A DNA stretch of 64,000 nucleotides from the NCBI GenBank assembly GCA_024509875.1, contig JAMPIV010005012.1:362501-426500 (forward strand). The letters run 5' to 3'. Origin of the DNA: Oreohelix idahoensis. Its lineage: Eukaryota; Mollusca; Gastropoda; Stylommatophora; Oreohelicidae. Positions 9,446 to 20,369 of this stretch are shown here, piece after piece. Made by a program: the position numbers and the translations under genes. How positions within the stretch are numbered: position 1 is the first letter of the stretch; each line of letters begins with the position of its first letter. The notes under the pieces were generated by a model, which did not search any database, was not told the origin of the DNA, and saw only the letters and a list, made by a program, of their open reading frames with translations.

Positions 9446-9985
9446 GAACAGTCAAAACCACAGACTCAACAACCACAACTTCCTCTACCTCTACCAAAAC
9501 ATTTACCGATGTCTCATCTTCTTTGGGGGAGAAGGGCACCTCCCTTGCTGAACTCATTGCCAGTAACGATGATGAGATCAAAGGCGATGAGAAGAAAATG
9601 AGTGATGGGGCTACTCAGTCGGAGACCAAGCCAAAAATGCCAGTCATTGTATTACCATCGCTCGCTGTCCGCACACCGCGGCCGTTGTCAATTATTCAGT
9701 CATCTACAGTGGCAACAACATCTCCTGGCGGTGGCACAGTAGTCATTATGCCAACCAAACCAGTGATCTCCATGGGAACAAAGAGAACTCCAAAGAACCC
9801 AAAGCCTAGAAAGTCCAGAGCTAAAGGTGGTAATGCAGCCAGTGGTGTTAAAGATGAGACTGACGTAAAGACAGTTGCGACCAAGAAGAAGGGAGTTAGC
9901 TTGTTGGCAGGTATGAATATAGTGACATCCACGAGCACCATCACCACTAGCACCATTGGAAGTGCCACTTCAGGCGCTACAACAA
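9446..9985 (+). CDS. Internal coding exon of unrecognised host gene (second-last)
   Basis: The acceptor TTCTTCTAATAG ends at 9445; the donor is ACAA|GTAAGT, a consensus signal. It codes about 180 residues: a Thr/Ser-rich start (TTDSTTTTSSTSTKTFTD), LGEKGTSLAELIASNDDEIK, a Pro/Val region and a basic patch KRTPKNPKPRKSRAK that could bind nucleic acid or serve nuclear import (inference). It is 540 nt with phase 1 at both ends. The last base A plus AT of the next exon gives Asn, and the frame continues into 16224. A retrotransposon tail fragment lies only 39 nt past the donor. Function unknown. Confidence 0.8.
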
Positions 9986-10024
9986 GTAAGTCTTCTAAAA
10001 GTAATATCTCCTGTGCTTACTTTG

Positions 10025-10068
10025 AATCTCTACACCTCACGGTAGAAGGGGAACGACTAAGTAAGTAA
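10025..10068 (+). mobile_element. 44-bp RTE-like 3'-tail micro-insertion next to the exon donor
   Basis: This segment matches the last 44 bases of the full-length RTE at 10771-13828 (ctctacacctcacggtagaa then ggggaacgactaagtaagtaa). It is flanked by a 12-bp duplication with one mismatch (gtgcttactttg 10013-10024; gtgcttattttg 10069-10080), so it is a real target-primed insertion of an extremely truncated copy. Its tail brings extra GTAAGT motifs at 10061 and 10065. Confidence 0.9.
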
Positions 10069-10130
10069 GTGCTTATTTTGCAGTGCCATTAATGAAGCTA
10101 CAGTGATATTCAAGGTTTTATATATTCCAC

Positions 10131-10601
10131 ATCATAAGTGGAATCATAAAGTGTTATATATATTCTGCGTTATATATATTCTGCATTTCTGTATGGGGCA
10201 GAAACATGGACGATGTATAAGCATTTGGAAGAAAGAATTGAGGTTCTTGAAATGTGGATATATAGAAGAATGGGGCGTATCTCATGGAAAGAGAAGAAAA
10301 CAAATAAGGAGGTCTAGAAAATCTAGGTATGAAAAGAGAACTAATGAGGGCGACCAAAGTTTGGCAGCAAAAGTACTTTGGCCACATTAAAAAGGCATAA
10401 CACCTTGCAGAAGACCATAATAAAAGGGAGAGGTGAAGGCAAACGTGCAAGGCGAAGACAGCGCTATAAGTGGGAAAATAACATCAAGAGATGGACAGGG
10501 AAGAGTCTATCAGAGTGCACCACTAAGACAAGAGACAGAAGACGTTGGAGATCCTTTACAGCCAACCTTCGTTGTGGAGATGGCAGCTGATGATGATGAT
10601 G
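10131..10601 (+). mobile_element. 5'-truncated LINE C-terminal fragment with GAT-repeat tail
   Basis: The decayed frame includes ETWTMYKHLEERIEVLEMWI, RRMGRISWKEKKTNKEVLE, YFGHIKK and KWENNIKRWTGKSL, the post-RT region of an RTE/CR1-like LINE, related to 25837-26652. It ends with a (GAT)n tail. A 9-bp TSD (atattccac, 10122-10130 and 10602-10610) splits a small dispersed repeat that is intact at 14212-14272. Confidence 0.8.
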
Positions 10602-10885
10602 ATATTCCACAGTTAGTTACTTGTCCTTTCTTGTTAGATGACTTGACTTGACTTTGATCCACTGTCACTGAACATCAGCTCTTGGTGACCTTGATGCCAT
10701 TATGTGGTACTGCGCAGTTTGTGTAAGCTGTTTTGGGCTGCCATAAATTTAATCTATTGTTTATGGATGGAACTCCGCCTAGGCTGGTCCCAAGCCCGGC
10801 TGAAAAAGGAGGAGGGCGGCCTCTCCACCATGCAAAGACACAACAGGCGAATCACCTGTTTGCTTTAAACTGTGATTATGAGTAA

Positions 10886-12145
10886 TATAAGAGAGAAAAC
10901 CTGACTGATTCTGAAGGCGACGAACTGGAACGGACTACGACTTATGGAACTTGGAACACAAGAAGTATAAATGGGAAGGAAGAGGAGCTGGTGGAAGAGA
11001 TGAGGAAAGCAAAACTAGAAATCCTGGCTATTACGGAAACAAAGAAAAAGGGACAAGGAGTCATGGATCTCGATAGCAACACGCTGCTATACAGTGGTGT
11101 ACCCACATCTGAAACAGCTAAAGTGGGCGTGGGTTGCATTGTGGCCAAAAACCAGAAAAATAGTATCAAGGGATGGAACTTTGCCTCGGAAAGCATTATG
11201 ATTGTAAAACTAAAAGAAGGAGAAACCATATTCAACCTGGTCATAGTGTATGGGCCAAATGATGATGAGAGAGCAGAGGTCAAGGAGGAATTCTTTGAGC
11301 TGCTTCAAAGGACAGTGGATGACTGCCTAGATGAAATTATCATGCTCAGAGATTTCAATGCCAGAGTTGGAAATGACCATGCTAGATGGGGTGGAGTTAT
11401 CGGAAGATATGGAGAAGATACTCTCAATGACAATGGAAAGCGACTCCTTAGATTCTGCAGTGAGCAGAATCTGATCATTACAAACACAACGTTCCCCCAT
11501 AAGCGCATACACGCATACACTAGATGTGAATCAACAAAGAATGAGAAGTCAGTGATCGACTATGCCATTGTTAGGAGGAACTCATTCAAATATGTCCGGG
11601 ATGCTAGAGTCTGGAGGGGGCCAGAGATTGGAAGTGATCACTACCTGCTTACAATCAAAAGAACAACTGAAAGTGTTGCTCAGCTTAGGAACTGCCCAGC
11701 ATCACGCAAGAAACCAAGTAAACGAATGGAAGAAATGAGCATTAAGACCTACAAGCTGAGAGAGCCAGAAATTAAGACCAGATATCAGGGGCTTATTGCT
11801 ACAGCGGTGAGAAACACAGAAGAACAACCTGATGACTTGGAAACCCTCTGGCTTAAATTCAAGGACATCATAAAGACAGCTGCTGCAGAAGCATGTGGTG
11901 AAGCCCGACTTGGGAACAAGAGAAAGAGGACACCTTGGTGGACAGAGGAAGTCAAAGAGAAAATAAGAGAGAAGAAAATGGCATGGAAACAATACTTAGG
12001 AGCTAAAAACACAGCAGGACAAATAGAGAAATATAGAGAATATGTGATACTCAGAACAGAAGCAAAGAATAAGGTGCTAGCAGCAAAACAGAAGTCCTGG
12101 GAAGAATTTGGAGAAAAGCTAGAAAAAGATGCGCAAGAAAACTAG
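10886..12145 (+). pseudogene. RTE endonuclease and linker region
   Basis: Open for 420 codons from the last stop. Motifs in order: TWNTRSINGKEEEL, LAITETKKKGQG (Glu), VYGPNDDE, LRDFNARVGND (Asp-Asn; family members usually have Gly before this Asp), EKSVIDYAIVRR and GSDHYLL (Asp-His). A Lys-rich linker follows (EACGEARLGNKRKRTPWWTE, VKEKIREKKMAWKQYLGAK). It ends at a stop near 12145, and RT coding resumes in another frame at 12190. There is no clear in-frame ATG before the TWNTRS motif. Confidence 0.88.
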
Positions 12146-12189
12146 AAATTGTTTTATAAGACCCTAAAGAACATGAGGAAGGAAAAACA

Positions 12190-13821
12190 ATGCCCTCAGA
12201 ACTCCTTGATGGTGAGCAAGGTCAAGCATCAGAAATGATAACCACTAGCACAGAAGAGGAAACAAATGGTGATGAAGATGACATAAAGATGGAAGAACTG
12301 AAGGCAGCACTGGAGAAAATCAAGATTGACAAAGCAGCAGGGCATGATGGTATAACACCAGAAATGGTTAAGTACATGGGAGCATTAGGCGACCTATTAC
12401 TCTTAAGAGTCCTACAGGCAGCATGGTGCAACAAGACCATACCAAAGGACTGGAAGATTGCCATCATAACACCAATTTTCAAAAAGGGTGACAATCGACA
12501 ATGTGTAAACCATAGAGGCATATCCCTTCTCAGTGTCCCTGGTAAAATCTACTCTAGAATCCTAGAGCAGAGACTCCGACGCCTAGCTGAGCCACAATTG
12601 GATGAGGTCCAGTGCGGATTCCGAGCAAACCGAAGTACTCAAGACCTAATCTTCACACTCAGACAGCTGAGTGAAAAGGCCCTTGAGTATAAGAGTGAGA
12701 TCCATCTTTGTTTCATAGATCTGGAAAAGGCATTTGACAGGGTCCCCTGGAGCAAACTTTGGGACTGTTTGGCAAGGAAGAACATTCCAGCACCTCTGAT
12801 TCATGCTATACAGAGCTTCTACAAGTCTTGCAGAAATTATATGAGGACAGCAAACCATAAGTCAGAAGAGTTCAGGACCACCACTGGTGTAAGACAAAAT
12901 GCTATCCTGTCACCTTATCTTTTCATACTCCTCATGGACATTGTTATCAAGCCATGTAAGGAGAGAACAAGAAAGTATTCAGTGGGGTACTGGAAGATGA
13001 GACAGGTATGTATTTCAGAGCTGGCATTTGCTGATGATGTTGCCCTGATTGCTAAATCAGAGGCACATCTCCAATCCAACCTGCAAGTCTGGAAGGAAGA
13101 GCTGGAGAAGAGAGGGATGGTCATAAGTAGCTCTAAAGCAAAATCCATGGTGATATCACGAGAAGAAAGAAGACATCAGATTAAGCTGGGAGAACAGGTC
13201 CTGGAGCAGGTCGACCACTTTAAATATCTCGGAGCTATTATAGACTGAAAGGGAGGCGTCAAAGAAGAGTTGGCCACTCGAAAAGCAGCAGCTGGGAGAC
13301 TTTTTCAGGCCATAAATTGAGGATTCCTCAGCAAGAGAGAGGTTGGTAAGAAAATGAAGATGGCTGTATAACGCTCCACCTATGTCCCAGTCTTGACATA
13401 TGGATGCGAGTCATGGGCAATGACTACAACCCATAAAAGCCAGATCCAAACCTCAGAAATGAGGTATCTGAGGAAGGTGGTGAAAGTAACAAGAAGAGAC
13501 ATGGTCCGCAACCAGACGATACGTCAAGGCCTAAAATCCCACCCCCTGCAGACCCAAGTAGAACAGTCCCAACTAAGATGGTTTGGCCATGTCTGCAGAA
13601 TGGGAGAAAATCGGCTACCACGACAAGCATGGGAAACAAAGAGCCAGGGATCCAGACCCCCAGGACGACCCAGAGTCCACTGGGAGGACAACATTAGACA
13701 ATCTTTGAAGGACCGAGGACTAGAATGGAACCATGCCAGGAGGAAGACAGCCGATAGGATAGTCTGGCGCTCTCTCTTCCAAACCTCTACACCTCACGGT
13801 AGAAGGGGAACGACTAAGTAA
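12190..13821 (+). pseudogene. RTE reverse transcriptase and C-terminal region, with internal stops
   Basis: RT motifs: AAGHDGITPEMVKYMG, TPIFKKGDNR, RGISLLSVPGKIYSRIL, CGFRANRSTQDLIF, FIDLEKAFDRVP (first catalytic Asp), RQNAILSPYLF (other copies read RQGDILSPYLF) and LAFADDVALIAKS. Stops occur at 13246 and 13318 (CGA to TGA type) and 13368 (a TAC codon turned TAA). The basic tail follows: CESWAMTTTHKSQIQTSEMR, QLRWFGHVCRM, GSRPPGRPRVHWEDNIRQSL. The TAA near 13368 is shared with the copy at 24.4 kb but not with those at 47.2 and 61.3 kb. Confidence 0.88.
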
Positions 13822-13984
13822 GTAAGTCTATGGATGGGTTGTGTGGTAGGAGGAGTTGTCTCATTCCCTGTAGTGCAGAACACAGTAATATATGGTGTTC
13901 TACTCTCTCACATGGGTTTGGGCAGTGTCTACATTTTGCTATATTTTGAGAAGACATTCTGTTTCTGTGGCCATTTAGTGTAGA

Positions 13985-14277
13985 GTGACTTTTCGTTAGA
14001 TGTACACAACGCCTTTGTTACTTCTTGTTTAATAAAGAAACATAAAAATAATTTAAATATAAAGTTATGTTTCAGAGTATTATACTGTGTCATCTTAACA
14101 TAGACTGATTTTCTTCTTCTATGCTTTGATGAGTGTCCAATTGGCAGAGGGGTTAGAGTGCTTGCCTCTTGCAGCAATGTTGCTGGGTTCAAAACCTGGC
14201 AGTGTCACATTCCAGTGATATTCATAGTTTTAGGTATTCCACAGTTAGTTACTTGTCCTTTCTTGTTAGTTGTACAT
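13985..14277. repeat. Duplicated intronic repeat block with truncated SINE
   Basis: Segment 13995-14215 resembles 14527-14735: ttacttcttgtttaata, aaagt.atgtttcagagt, tagactgattttcttct, then a tRNA-like head (A-box region TTGGCAGAGGGGTTAGAGTG, B box GGGTTCAAAACC). The SINE head stops here after about 95 bp. It is followed by a small dispersed repeat (agtgatattcatagttttag, then ttccacagttagttacttgt), also present at 10107-10640. Confidence 0.6.
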
Positions 14278-14280
14278 TAT

Positions 14281-14526
14281 CTGCCCTGGCTTCCTAGCTC
14301 GGTGGTCCATGGTTCGATCCCCAGTTGAGGTGGGATTTTTATATACCACAAATGGCTCAGGGGTTGACCCAGTCTCGTGAATTCGGTAGCAGAGCAACTC
14401 TGGCAAGGTTAAAGTGGGCGGCGTGATACTGACCACATTACTCCTAGTAGCCCGATGGTCAAGAAAATATGGGCCTAACACCATATTCCCAATATGCCTC
14501 AATGGGCGTGTAACGGGATCCTTTAC
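14281..14526 (+). mobile_element. tRNA-derived SINE family 1, 5'-truncated copy
   Basis: Matches the body of the SINE at 26803-27089 from the CTGGCTTCCTAGCTCG stretch to the end (aacgggatcctttacccc). The B box is GGTTCGATCCC. The first 30 or so bases of the tRNA head are missing. No clear TSD was found. Confidence 0.8.
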
Positions 14527-14650
14527 CCCTGATTTACTTCTTGTTTAATAGAGAAATATATAGAAATTAATGTGAAGGTAAAGTAATGTTTCAGAGTTTA
14601 TTATTCTGTGACATCTTACCATAGACTGATTTTCTTCTATGCTTTGATGA

Positions 14651-14899
14651 GCGTCCGATTGGCAGAGTGATTAGAGTGCCTACCTCTCACAGCAATGTTA
14701 CTGGGTTCAAAACCTGGCAGTATCACATTCTGGTCTAACCAGCTGCAAATGGGTAGCTGACTCTGCTTTTGAGTGGGGGAAGGCAAAGGCAGCTAGGAAG
14801 GGAACAGGTCACTCCACCTCATTAAGCTGGACCTAGTGTAGTGAAGACTAACACTCAACTTCCTGCTGCAGCATCTGTTGTGGGATTACCTTTATCTTT
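14651..14899 (+). mobile_element. tRNA-derived SINE family 3
   Basis: The tRNA-like head has ATTGGCAGAGTGATTAGAGT and GGGTTCAAAACC. A body follows with AGCTGCAAATGGGTAGCTGA and GTGGGGGAAGGCAAAGGCAG. It is flanked by tatgctttgatga (14638-14650) and tatactttgatga (14900-14912), a 13-bp TSD with one mismatch, and splits the dispersed repeat seen intact at 3470-3739. Confidence 0.8.
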
Positions 14900-14912
14900 T
14901 ATACTTTGATGA

Positions 14913-15090
14913 TGTTTTTGCTGCTGCTAGTTACTCTATATTCTTCCCAGATTCTTTCTGTCCAGTCCTTTCCTATCAGCAGTTGTACTCTCAGTCCATC
15001 TTTTTCATAGATATTTTTTGTGTGTCCTGCACCATCTCTGTGTTCCATGTTGTTTGTCTCATTTTGCAACTTTTAAAAATGTATGACCTA
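14913..15090 (+). repeat. Right half of the dispersed repeat interrupted by SINE 3
   Basis: The tttttgctgctg motif and pyrimidine-rich continuation correspond to 3630-3739. I see no coding capacity. Confidence 0.5.
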
Positions 15091-15720
15091 ATTGCCAGAG
15101 CCCTTTGTGGTGTCAGTTTCTGATGATTGTAGCTCTTTTTCTGCTTGTTTTTCTTCATATGTTCATTCTTCATATTTGGAAGCAGCCACTAGGTTCCTCT
15201 CTGTATTTTCTTTTTTTTCCAGAAGATTTGTGGTCTCCCAGTATTGAGTCATATAGATACTTCATAGATACATTTTTTTATTATTTTCAAGTGAGTGATA
15301 CTAATCAGTGTCAGTATGATTTATATCACAAAAATCATCTTCACAGCTGATCAGAATTCTGACCTACATTTTCATGTTTATTTTTTTCATTTATGTTTCA
15401 ATTGTTTAAAATTGTGCCCAGGCAGTTAATAGTCTTGACTTCATGAAGGCAGTATTCTCAGTTCAGATATCGTAAATTATTTCTTTATTATATTATGAAT
15501 CAAAGTTTTGTTTCTTTATTATTTTATGTATCTTTTCTGTTATACATCTTAGTAGCTTTTGAAAAGGTTAGTTAAAATGACCAATGAACCATTTTTCCTG
15601 TAATTGGTATTTTGTCTCTAGACATGCTGTATTGCATCTTCCTTATTTAATGCATTTTCCTTATTTAATGCATTTCTATAAAAATCCATTTCTGAAAGCT
15701 TTCTGTCTCTTCTTCTTCTC

Positions 15721-15924
15721 TTCTTCTTCCGTCCTTAGCCAACGACCGGCAAAGCAGTCAGTGGCCATTACGCCTAGTGGCGTCTTAAGGGCAACAGCGA
15801 ATAGATTTTCTTTGCCGTTGTTCCCATCACGCCTAATGGCGTCTTTAGGGCAACGACAAATCAATCCGTTTGCTGTTGTTTCCGTAATCAAAGTGACTGG
15901 CAAACGGGTGATCAGCCCGTTGGG
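15721..15924 (-). mobile_element. Very short LINE 3' end with internally duplicated terminus
   Basis: Flanked by an 11-bp TSD, tttctgtctct (15710-15720 and 15925-15935). The left end is CTTCTTCT-rich, i.e. a GAA-rich tail on the minus strand. It shares the terminus of the LINE at 1823-2248 (gtcagtggccat.acgcctagtggcgtctt), and that terminal segment occurs twice about 58 bp apart, so the 3' end was duplicated before or during insertion. Confidence 0.75.
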
Positions 15925-16223
15925 TTTCTGTCTCTGGACAAGTGCTTTACACTGTCATTGGTGCATAGACCAGGGAGCACTTGAATCCTTTCACTTGAAG
16001 AAAAAAACGTACACATAATTTCTGTCAAAAATGTATATTCTACATGTGGTCTGTGGTCTTCTCCACTCACTTTTTAGTGCAGATTCCAGGTCAGGGCTTG
16101 ATAAGTTAAGCTAAATATCTCTTTCCCTAGTCCAACCCATCTCCACTTGTTTTCTTACCTGTTGATACTAAGCTCTTGTTTGATTGAGTCCCTGAATATT
16201 AATTGCTTTCCTTTAATTCATAG

Positions 16224-18085
16224 ATAACCAAGCTGCATCCCAGTCACAAACGCAAATCTCAGGCACAACGCAGACTTCCTTAGGCACTCAGTTGGGTGAA
16301 AGCTTAAACCAGAACAAACAAAAACAGAAGCTTCTTCAACCATCACCACCTTTCCCAGATCTAAACAGCATGTGGCAAAGCAACTTTGGGCCGGGACCTC
16401 CACAGGACATTCAGGTTCAGGCACCTGTTGCTCCTTCATCTGCTATGGGTACCGACACCACAGCAAATAGTATAGGCAATAACAGATTTGATGGAGGGGG
16501 AATGTTGATGCCCAATCAGAATAGGGACTCTGTGATTGCTGGGCAGGAAAACAGCGGTAATGGGAATGTTGCTAGCAACAGTAAAAACATAATGGATGGA
16601 GACACTCGGTCACAGAACCAGAATGATGGATTTCACAACCACAATCAGTTCAACTCATTCACCAGTCAGGGATACAACAGCATGAATAACCCCTACATGT
16701 CTGGCCCTGTAGATCCTTATGGAATGAATCACCCATCAACGATGGGGCCCATAGACAACCATATGTCACCTTACATGGTGGGTGCACACCAGGGTTTCAT
16801 GCCACCTCCTCCAGGACCGTTCAGTCAAAGCTTGCCCCCACCTCCTAGTCAAATGCAGAACCAGTCACAGGGTGACAGGAATATGATGTATGTTTCTTCA
16901 CCAAATCCCAATTCATCACAGTTTGGCTCTACATTTGGACCAAACAACCAACAAATCCCACCTCCATTTGGAAGTACAGCTAGCGGAAACACTATTTTTC
17001 AGAGTGCAGGCAATCAACCACCTTTTGGATATAGTTCCAGTATGAATTATGGAGCTCCTGCCACTGCATCATCATTTGGGTCTCAGCCCCAGAGCAACGA
17101 AGGGTTTCTCCAGTCTCAGACTGGCATGTCCTTCTACTCTCCACAAAATACAAGCCCTTCTTTTGCAATGGAACTGTCCAGCAGTCATGATTTTTCATCT
17201 CAAAACCAACATCAGCAGCTCTCTATGCCATCTTCCTCATCATTAACATCAACAACACCCACTCTCCAGGACTCTGGGCTAATGAACTTAGACAGAAGCA
17301 TTCCATCCCCGGCACCTAGTCCAAGACATGCTACAGACACACCTGAAAGCAACAAAAGTTACATGGATATATCCAATAACCGACCTAATGATTCTCAGAG
17401 TAACATTGGCAACAGTGTGTCACAAGGATATGGAGCTGGCACTAAAAATGTGCCTGGATCCAGCAGTAGTTTTAGCTACCCAAACATTGTTTCAGATAAC
17501 TCATTAATCAGTAACAACAGTGGGTATGGCATGATCACAACAAACAGCTTATCGTCTGCTTTATCAAGCCATGCACCGGACAGTGATGTTGGCGGCAGTG
17601 CTTTTAGGGCTCATCAGGGATCATCAGCCATAAACATGCCTGCCAAACCCCAGCCTTTCAGACCAGACAAAGGTGACATAGGTGCCAATACTTCTGGATT
17701 TAACTACAACAGTGGAATGAGTGCATTCAGTAGTCCAAGTATGCTAGCACCCAGTATAGGTGGATATGGTAACAATCCTACGTTTGGAAGCTATGGCCCC
17801 AGCTATGGTGGAGGTGCTCTACCTTTTACACCATCTGCAATGATGTCCCCTCCACAAAACATGATGGGTTACCCACAGACATCGCTGGGCTATCCTAGTA
17901 TGTCATCCATGATGATGGGAACTGCTGCACCTCCCACCTTGGGAGGGGCTATGTGGCCCATGATGCCACCAACAATGATGGGAGGAGGTTACAGTTACCC
18001 TACCCACCCCACAGGCATGGGCTTTCCCTCGGGACTTGATGGCCAAGGGTTCAGCCATTTAGGTCCAGGCCCTGGTGATAACTGA
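16224..18085 (+). CDS. Terminal coding exon of unrecognised host gene, low-complexity protein
   Basis: The acceptor CCTTTAATTCATAG ends at 16223; TGA is at 18083-18085. It codes 619 residues with no stop, in frame with the exon ending at 9985. The protein is extremely rich in Ser, Asn, Gln, Gly, Pro and Met: a Gln/Thr-rich start (ASQSQTQISGTTQTSLG), PPPPGPFSQSLPPPPSQ, many FGS/YG motifs, and a Met/Pro/Gly-rich end (AMMSPPQNMMGYPQTS, MWPMMPPTMMGGGYSYP). No transmembrane helix or signal peptide is visible. Such disordered regions are common in transcription and RNA-binding cofactors, but I cannot name the gene. It is the longest undamaged host reading frame in the window. Confidence 0.88.
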
Positions 18086-19652
18086 TGAAAGTTGGTCTTA
18101 TGAGGCTGTTATTTCAGCCAAAGTAAAAGGAAACTTATGTACACAGCATTACAACAGGGGGCAGTCTGACATCAGTAAAGTCCCCATTAGACAGGCATTT
18201 TGGCCCTTCTACATTGATGCTTTAGGGGTAGGGGCTGGCCTAATTAAGTCATGACTCCCAAGTGTCATTCTACTGTTTTTATTTTGTTGGGTCCGTTTTG
18301 TTTTGATAGCCTGCACTGGGGAGGGAGAGAGTAGGATGGATAATAATAGCCTCGCCAATAGACAGCTGAAAAAAAAAAATAATAATTCCATCACAGAGTA
18401 AAAAGTCTTGTTAGTCCATGTGGTTTGAAACCAGTTTATCTTCTGTAAACAGAATAAGTCGAGCATTAGAATTCTACCATGTATCCTGAAGTGACCACTT
18501 ACACAAAGCTGATACATGTACTTGACATAAAGATGCCATGTCTACTAATTTTTGCTCTTCTAGTGATTACTATCTCATTCATTTAGACACCTTCACTATT
18601 TGTGAATTTTTGGTATTCTAACTTTATGCTGAAACAGGGAAACTCGGATTCCCAGTGAAACAGCGTGCATTTGGTGTTTTAAAAATTAAAACCTATGTTT
18701 CACACTAGGCTTGGATAAGCACATTTAGTAAGCACAGAGCTTCACATGTCTTCCACATAGTTGTGTGAACAGTACTTGAAGACATTACACAGATGACTAA
18801 TTCAAGGGCCATAATGGATAGGTAGCTCATGCAGGACGAATAGGTAGGCGAGTCATACAGGACTGTATGGATCAGTGGCACATATAAAAGTATATGGATA
18901 TGCAGCTGATGTAGGACAAAATGATAAGGTGACTCCTACAGGACTTACTAGCGAATAACTCATATAGGGCTGCATTTAATGTATTTGAAAGTGAAAGCTG
19001 AATTTTTTCACCTATAAAGCTGGTCAGCTTATTAGTTAATTTAGTCTTTGAAGTACAAAGTAAAGTTTTGTAAATGGACACTAATAATAGATTTGTGGTA
19101 TTTCATCTTTCGTGGCTTGTTGTCACTACAAAGCATGTGGTGCTTTTTTATCAAGTTTGAGAGTGCAAGCAAATTTCTAGTCTTCACATCAAGCCTGACA
19201 GGCACAGTATCATAAATATACAGGCCCCGATGTTCCCTAAATTTGAGTAAAAGAAGCACAGTTATGTTCATTTGGTATAATCTACAGCAGTAGATATAGC
19301 TACTGTTTGTTTGCTGCAATCTACAGCAGTAGATATAGTTACTGTTCATTTACTATAACCTACAGCAGTGAATGTAGTTGCTGTTCAAATCTACAAAAGT
19401 AAATAAAGTGGCTATTTATTCATGTGATCTGCCACAATAGATATAGTTCATGAGTAGGCCACTTGATCCAAGGCTGTTGATGCCAGTATAGCATTATTTT
19501 GCTACCATGATCATGTCTTATGTATGTGGAATTTAACAAAATATCAAAAAACCCTCTTGCTCTTTCTGTTTTTGGCTGTGCATCCTCCATCTTATATTCT
19601 TTCTCCACTTAAAAAAAAAAAAATAATAATTTACATTCAGAAAAAAAATAAA
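18086..19652 (+). other. Probable 3' UTR with candidate poly(A) signals
   Basis: Noncoding AT-rich sequence after the host stop. AATAAA hexamers occur at 19402-19407 and 19647-19652. The end of the transcript cannot be decided from sequence alone. The segment 18790-18960 has loosely repeated GGACT/ATGGAT motifs; nothing else is recognised. Confidence 0.4.
19270..19445. repeat. Short tandem repeat (about 48-bp unit)
   Basis: Roughly four diverged copies of a unit containing CTACAGCAGTAGATATAG followed by TTACTGTTCATTTACTATAA. Probably inside the 3' UTR. Confidence 0.75.
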
Positions 19653-19918
19653 CGTGAGAAATTATTTTTGTAATGCAGTGATTCCAGCAGCTGTCATTAT
19701 TTTGACTGTCGTGGCAGTGACTACATGTTAGAGGCTAGTTGTGACAAGCATCAATCATCATAAAAATAACAATATTCTTTGTTACTATAAACTTCCACCT
19801 TGTTGGCTTCACGTGTTACCTGCTAAATGCCCAGAGGATGTGATCTATGTATGTATGTATGTAGTCTAACAGTCGCAATGAGGAAAAAACAATTCACTAA
19901 CGTAATTTGTAAAGTGGT

Positions 19919-20020
<102 letters not shown>

Positions 20021-20369
20021 GTGATATATTAAATCCTTCTCTCCCATGCGGTTTTTAATTTATGTTCCAGCATTAAAATAGATACCATTTTCTCCACAGG
20101 TGACGTTTTTAAAACAAGCAGGAAATATTTATGCTTGTTAGAAAATGAGTGTTACTCATAAAAGGCTACAGTTTATTACCAAGGGTCTAGGTTAAAGGGC
20201 TGTATATATTTATATGAAATTGTAAATTGATGACAGAAAATTTTGAAATACTGCAGGTTTTATATGCAGCATATATGTTTTATATTTTATAAAGTGTAGC
20301 AACATAGACACAGTTTGAGGGACATACAATGATATCAGAGTAAGGATACAAAGGCAAGAGGTGGTTTTA

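Larger units (their letters stand above)
10771..13828 (+). mobile_element. Full-length RTE-like LINE with (AAGT)n tail (family A)
   Basis: It runs from aactccgcctaggctggtcc to the tail GACTAAGTAAGTAAGT. Flanks carry tatggatgg at 10762-10770 and 13829-13837 (12 bp if one mismatch is allowed). About 3.06 kb, the normal size of RTE elements, with endonuclease, RT and the basic C-terminal region but no RNase H. It sits in the host intron in sense orientation. Relatives: 24434-25690, 61271-62540, 47230-47757 (minus), 47758-48098, and micro-copies at 10025 and 63130. Several stops and a frameshift make it inactive. Confidence 0.92.
9986..16223 (+). other. Host intron (phase 1), 6.2 kb
   Basis: Bounded by GTAAGT at 9986 and CCTTTAATTCATAG at 16223. 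It contains an RTE micro-fragment, a LINE 3' fragment, a full-length RTE element, repeats, two tRNA-derived SINE types and a LINE tail. I see nothing recognisable in 13840-13984, 15090-15709 or 15936-16210. Confidence 0.75.
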
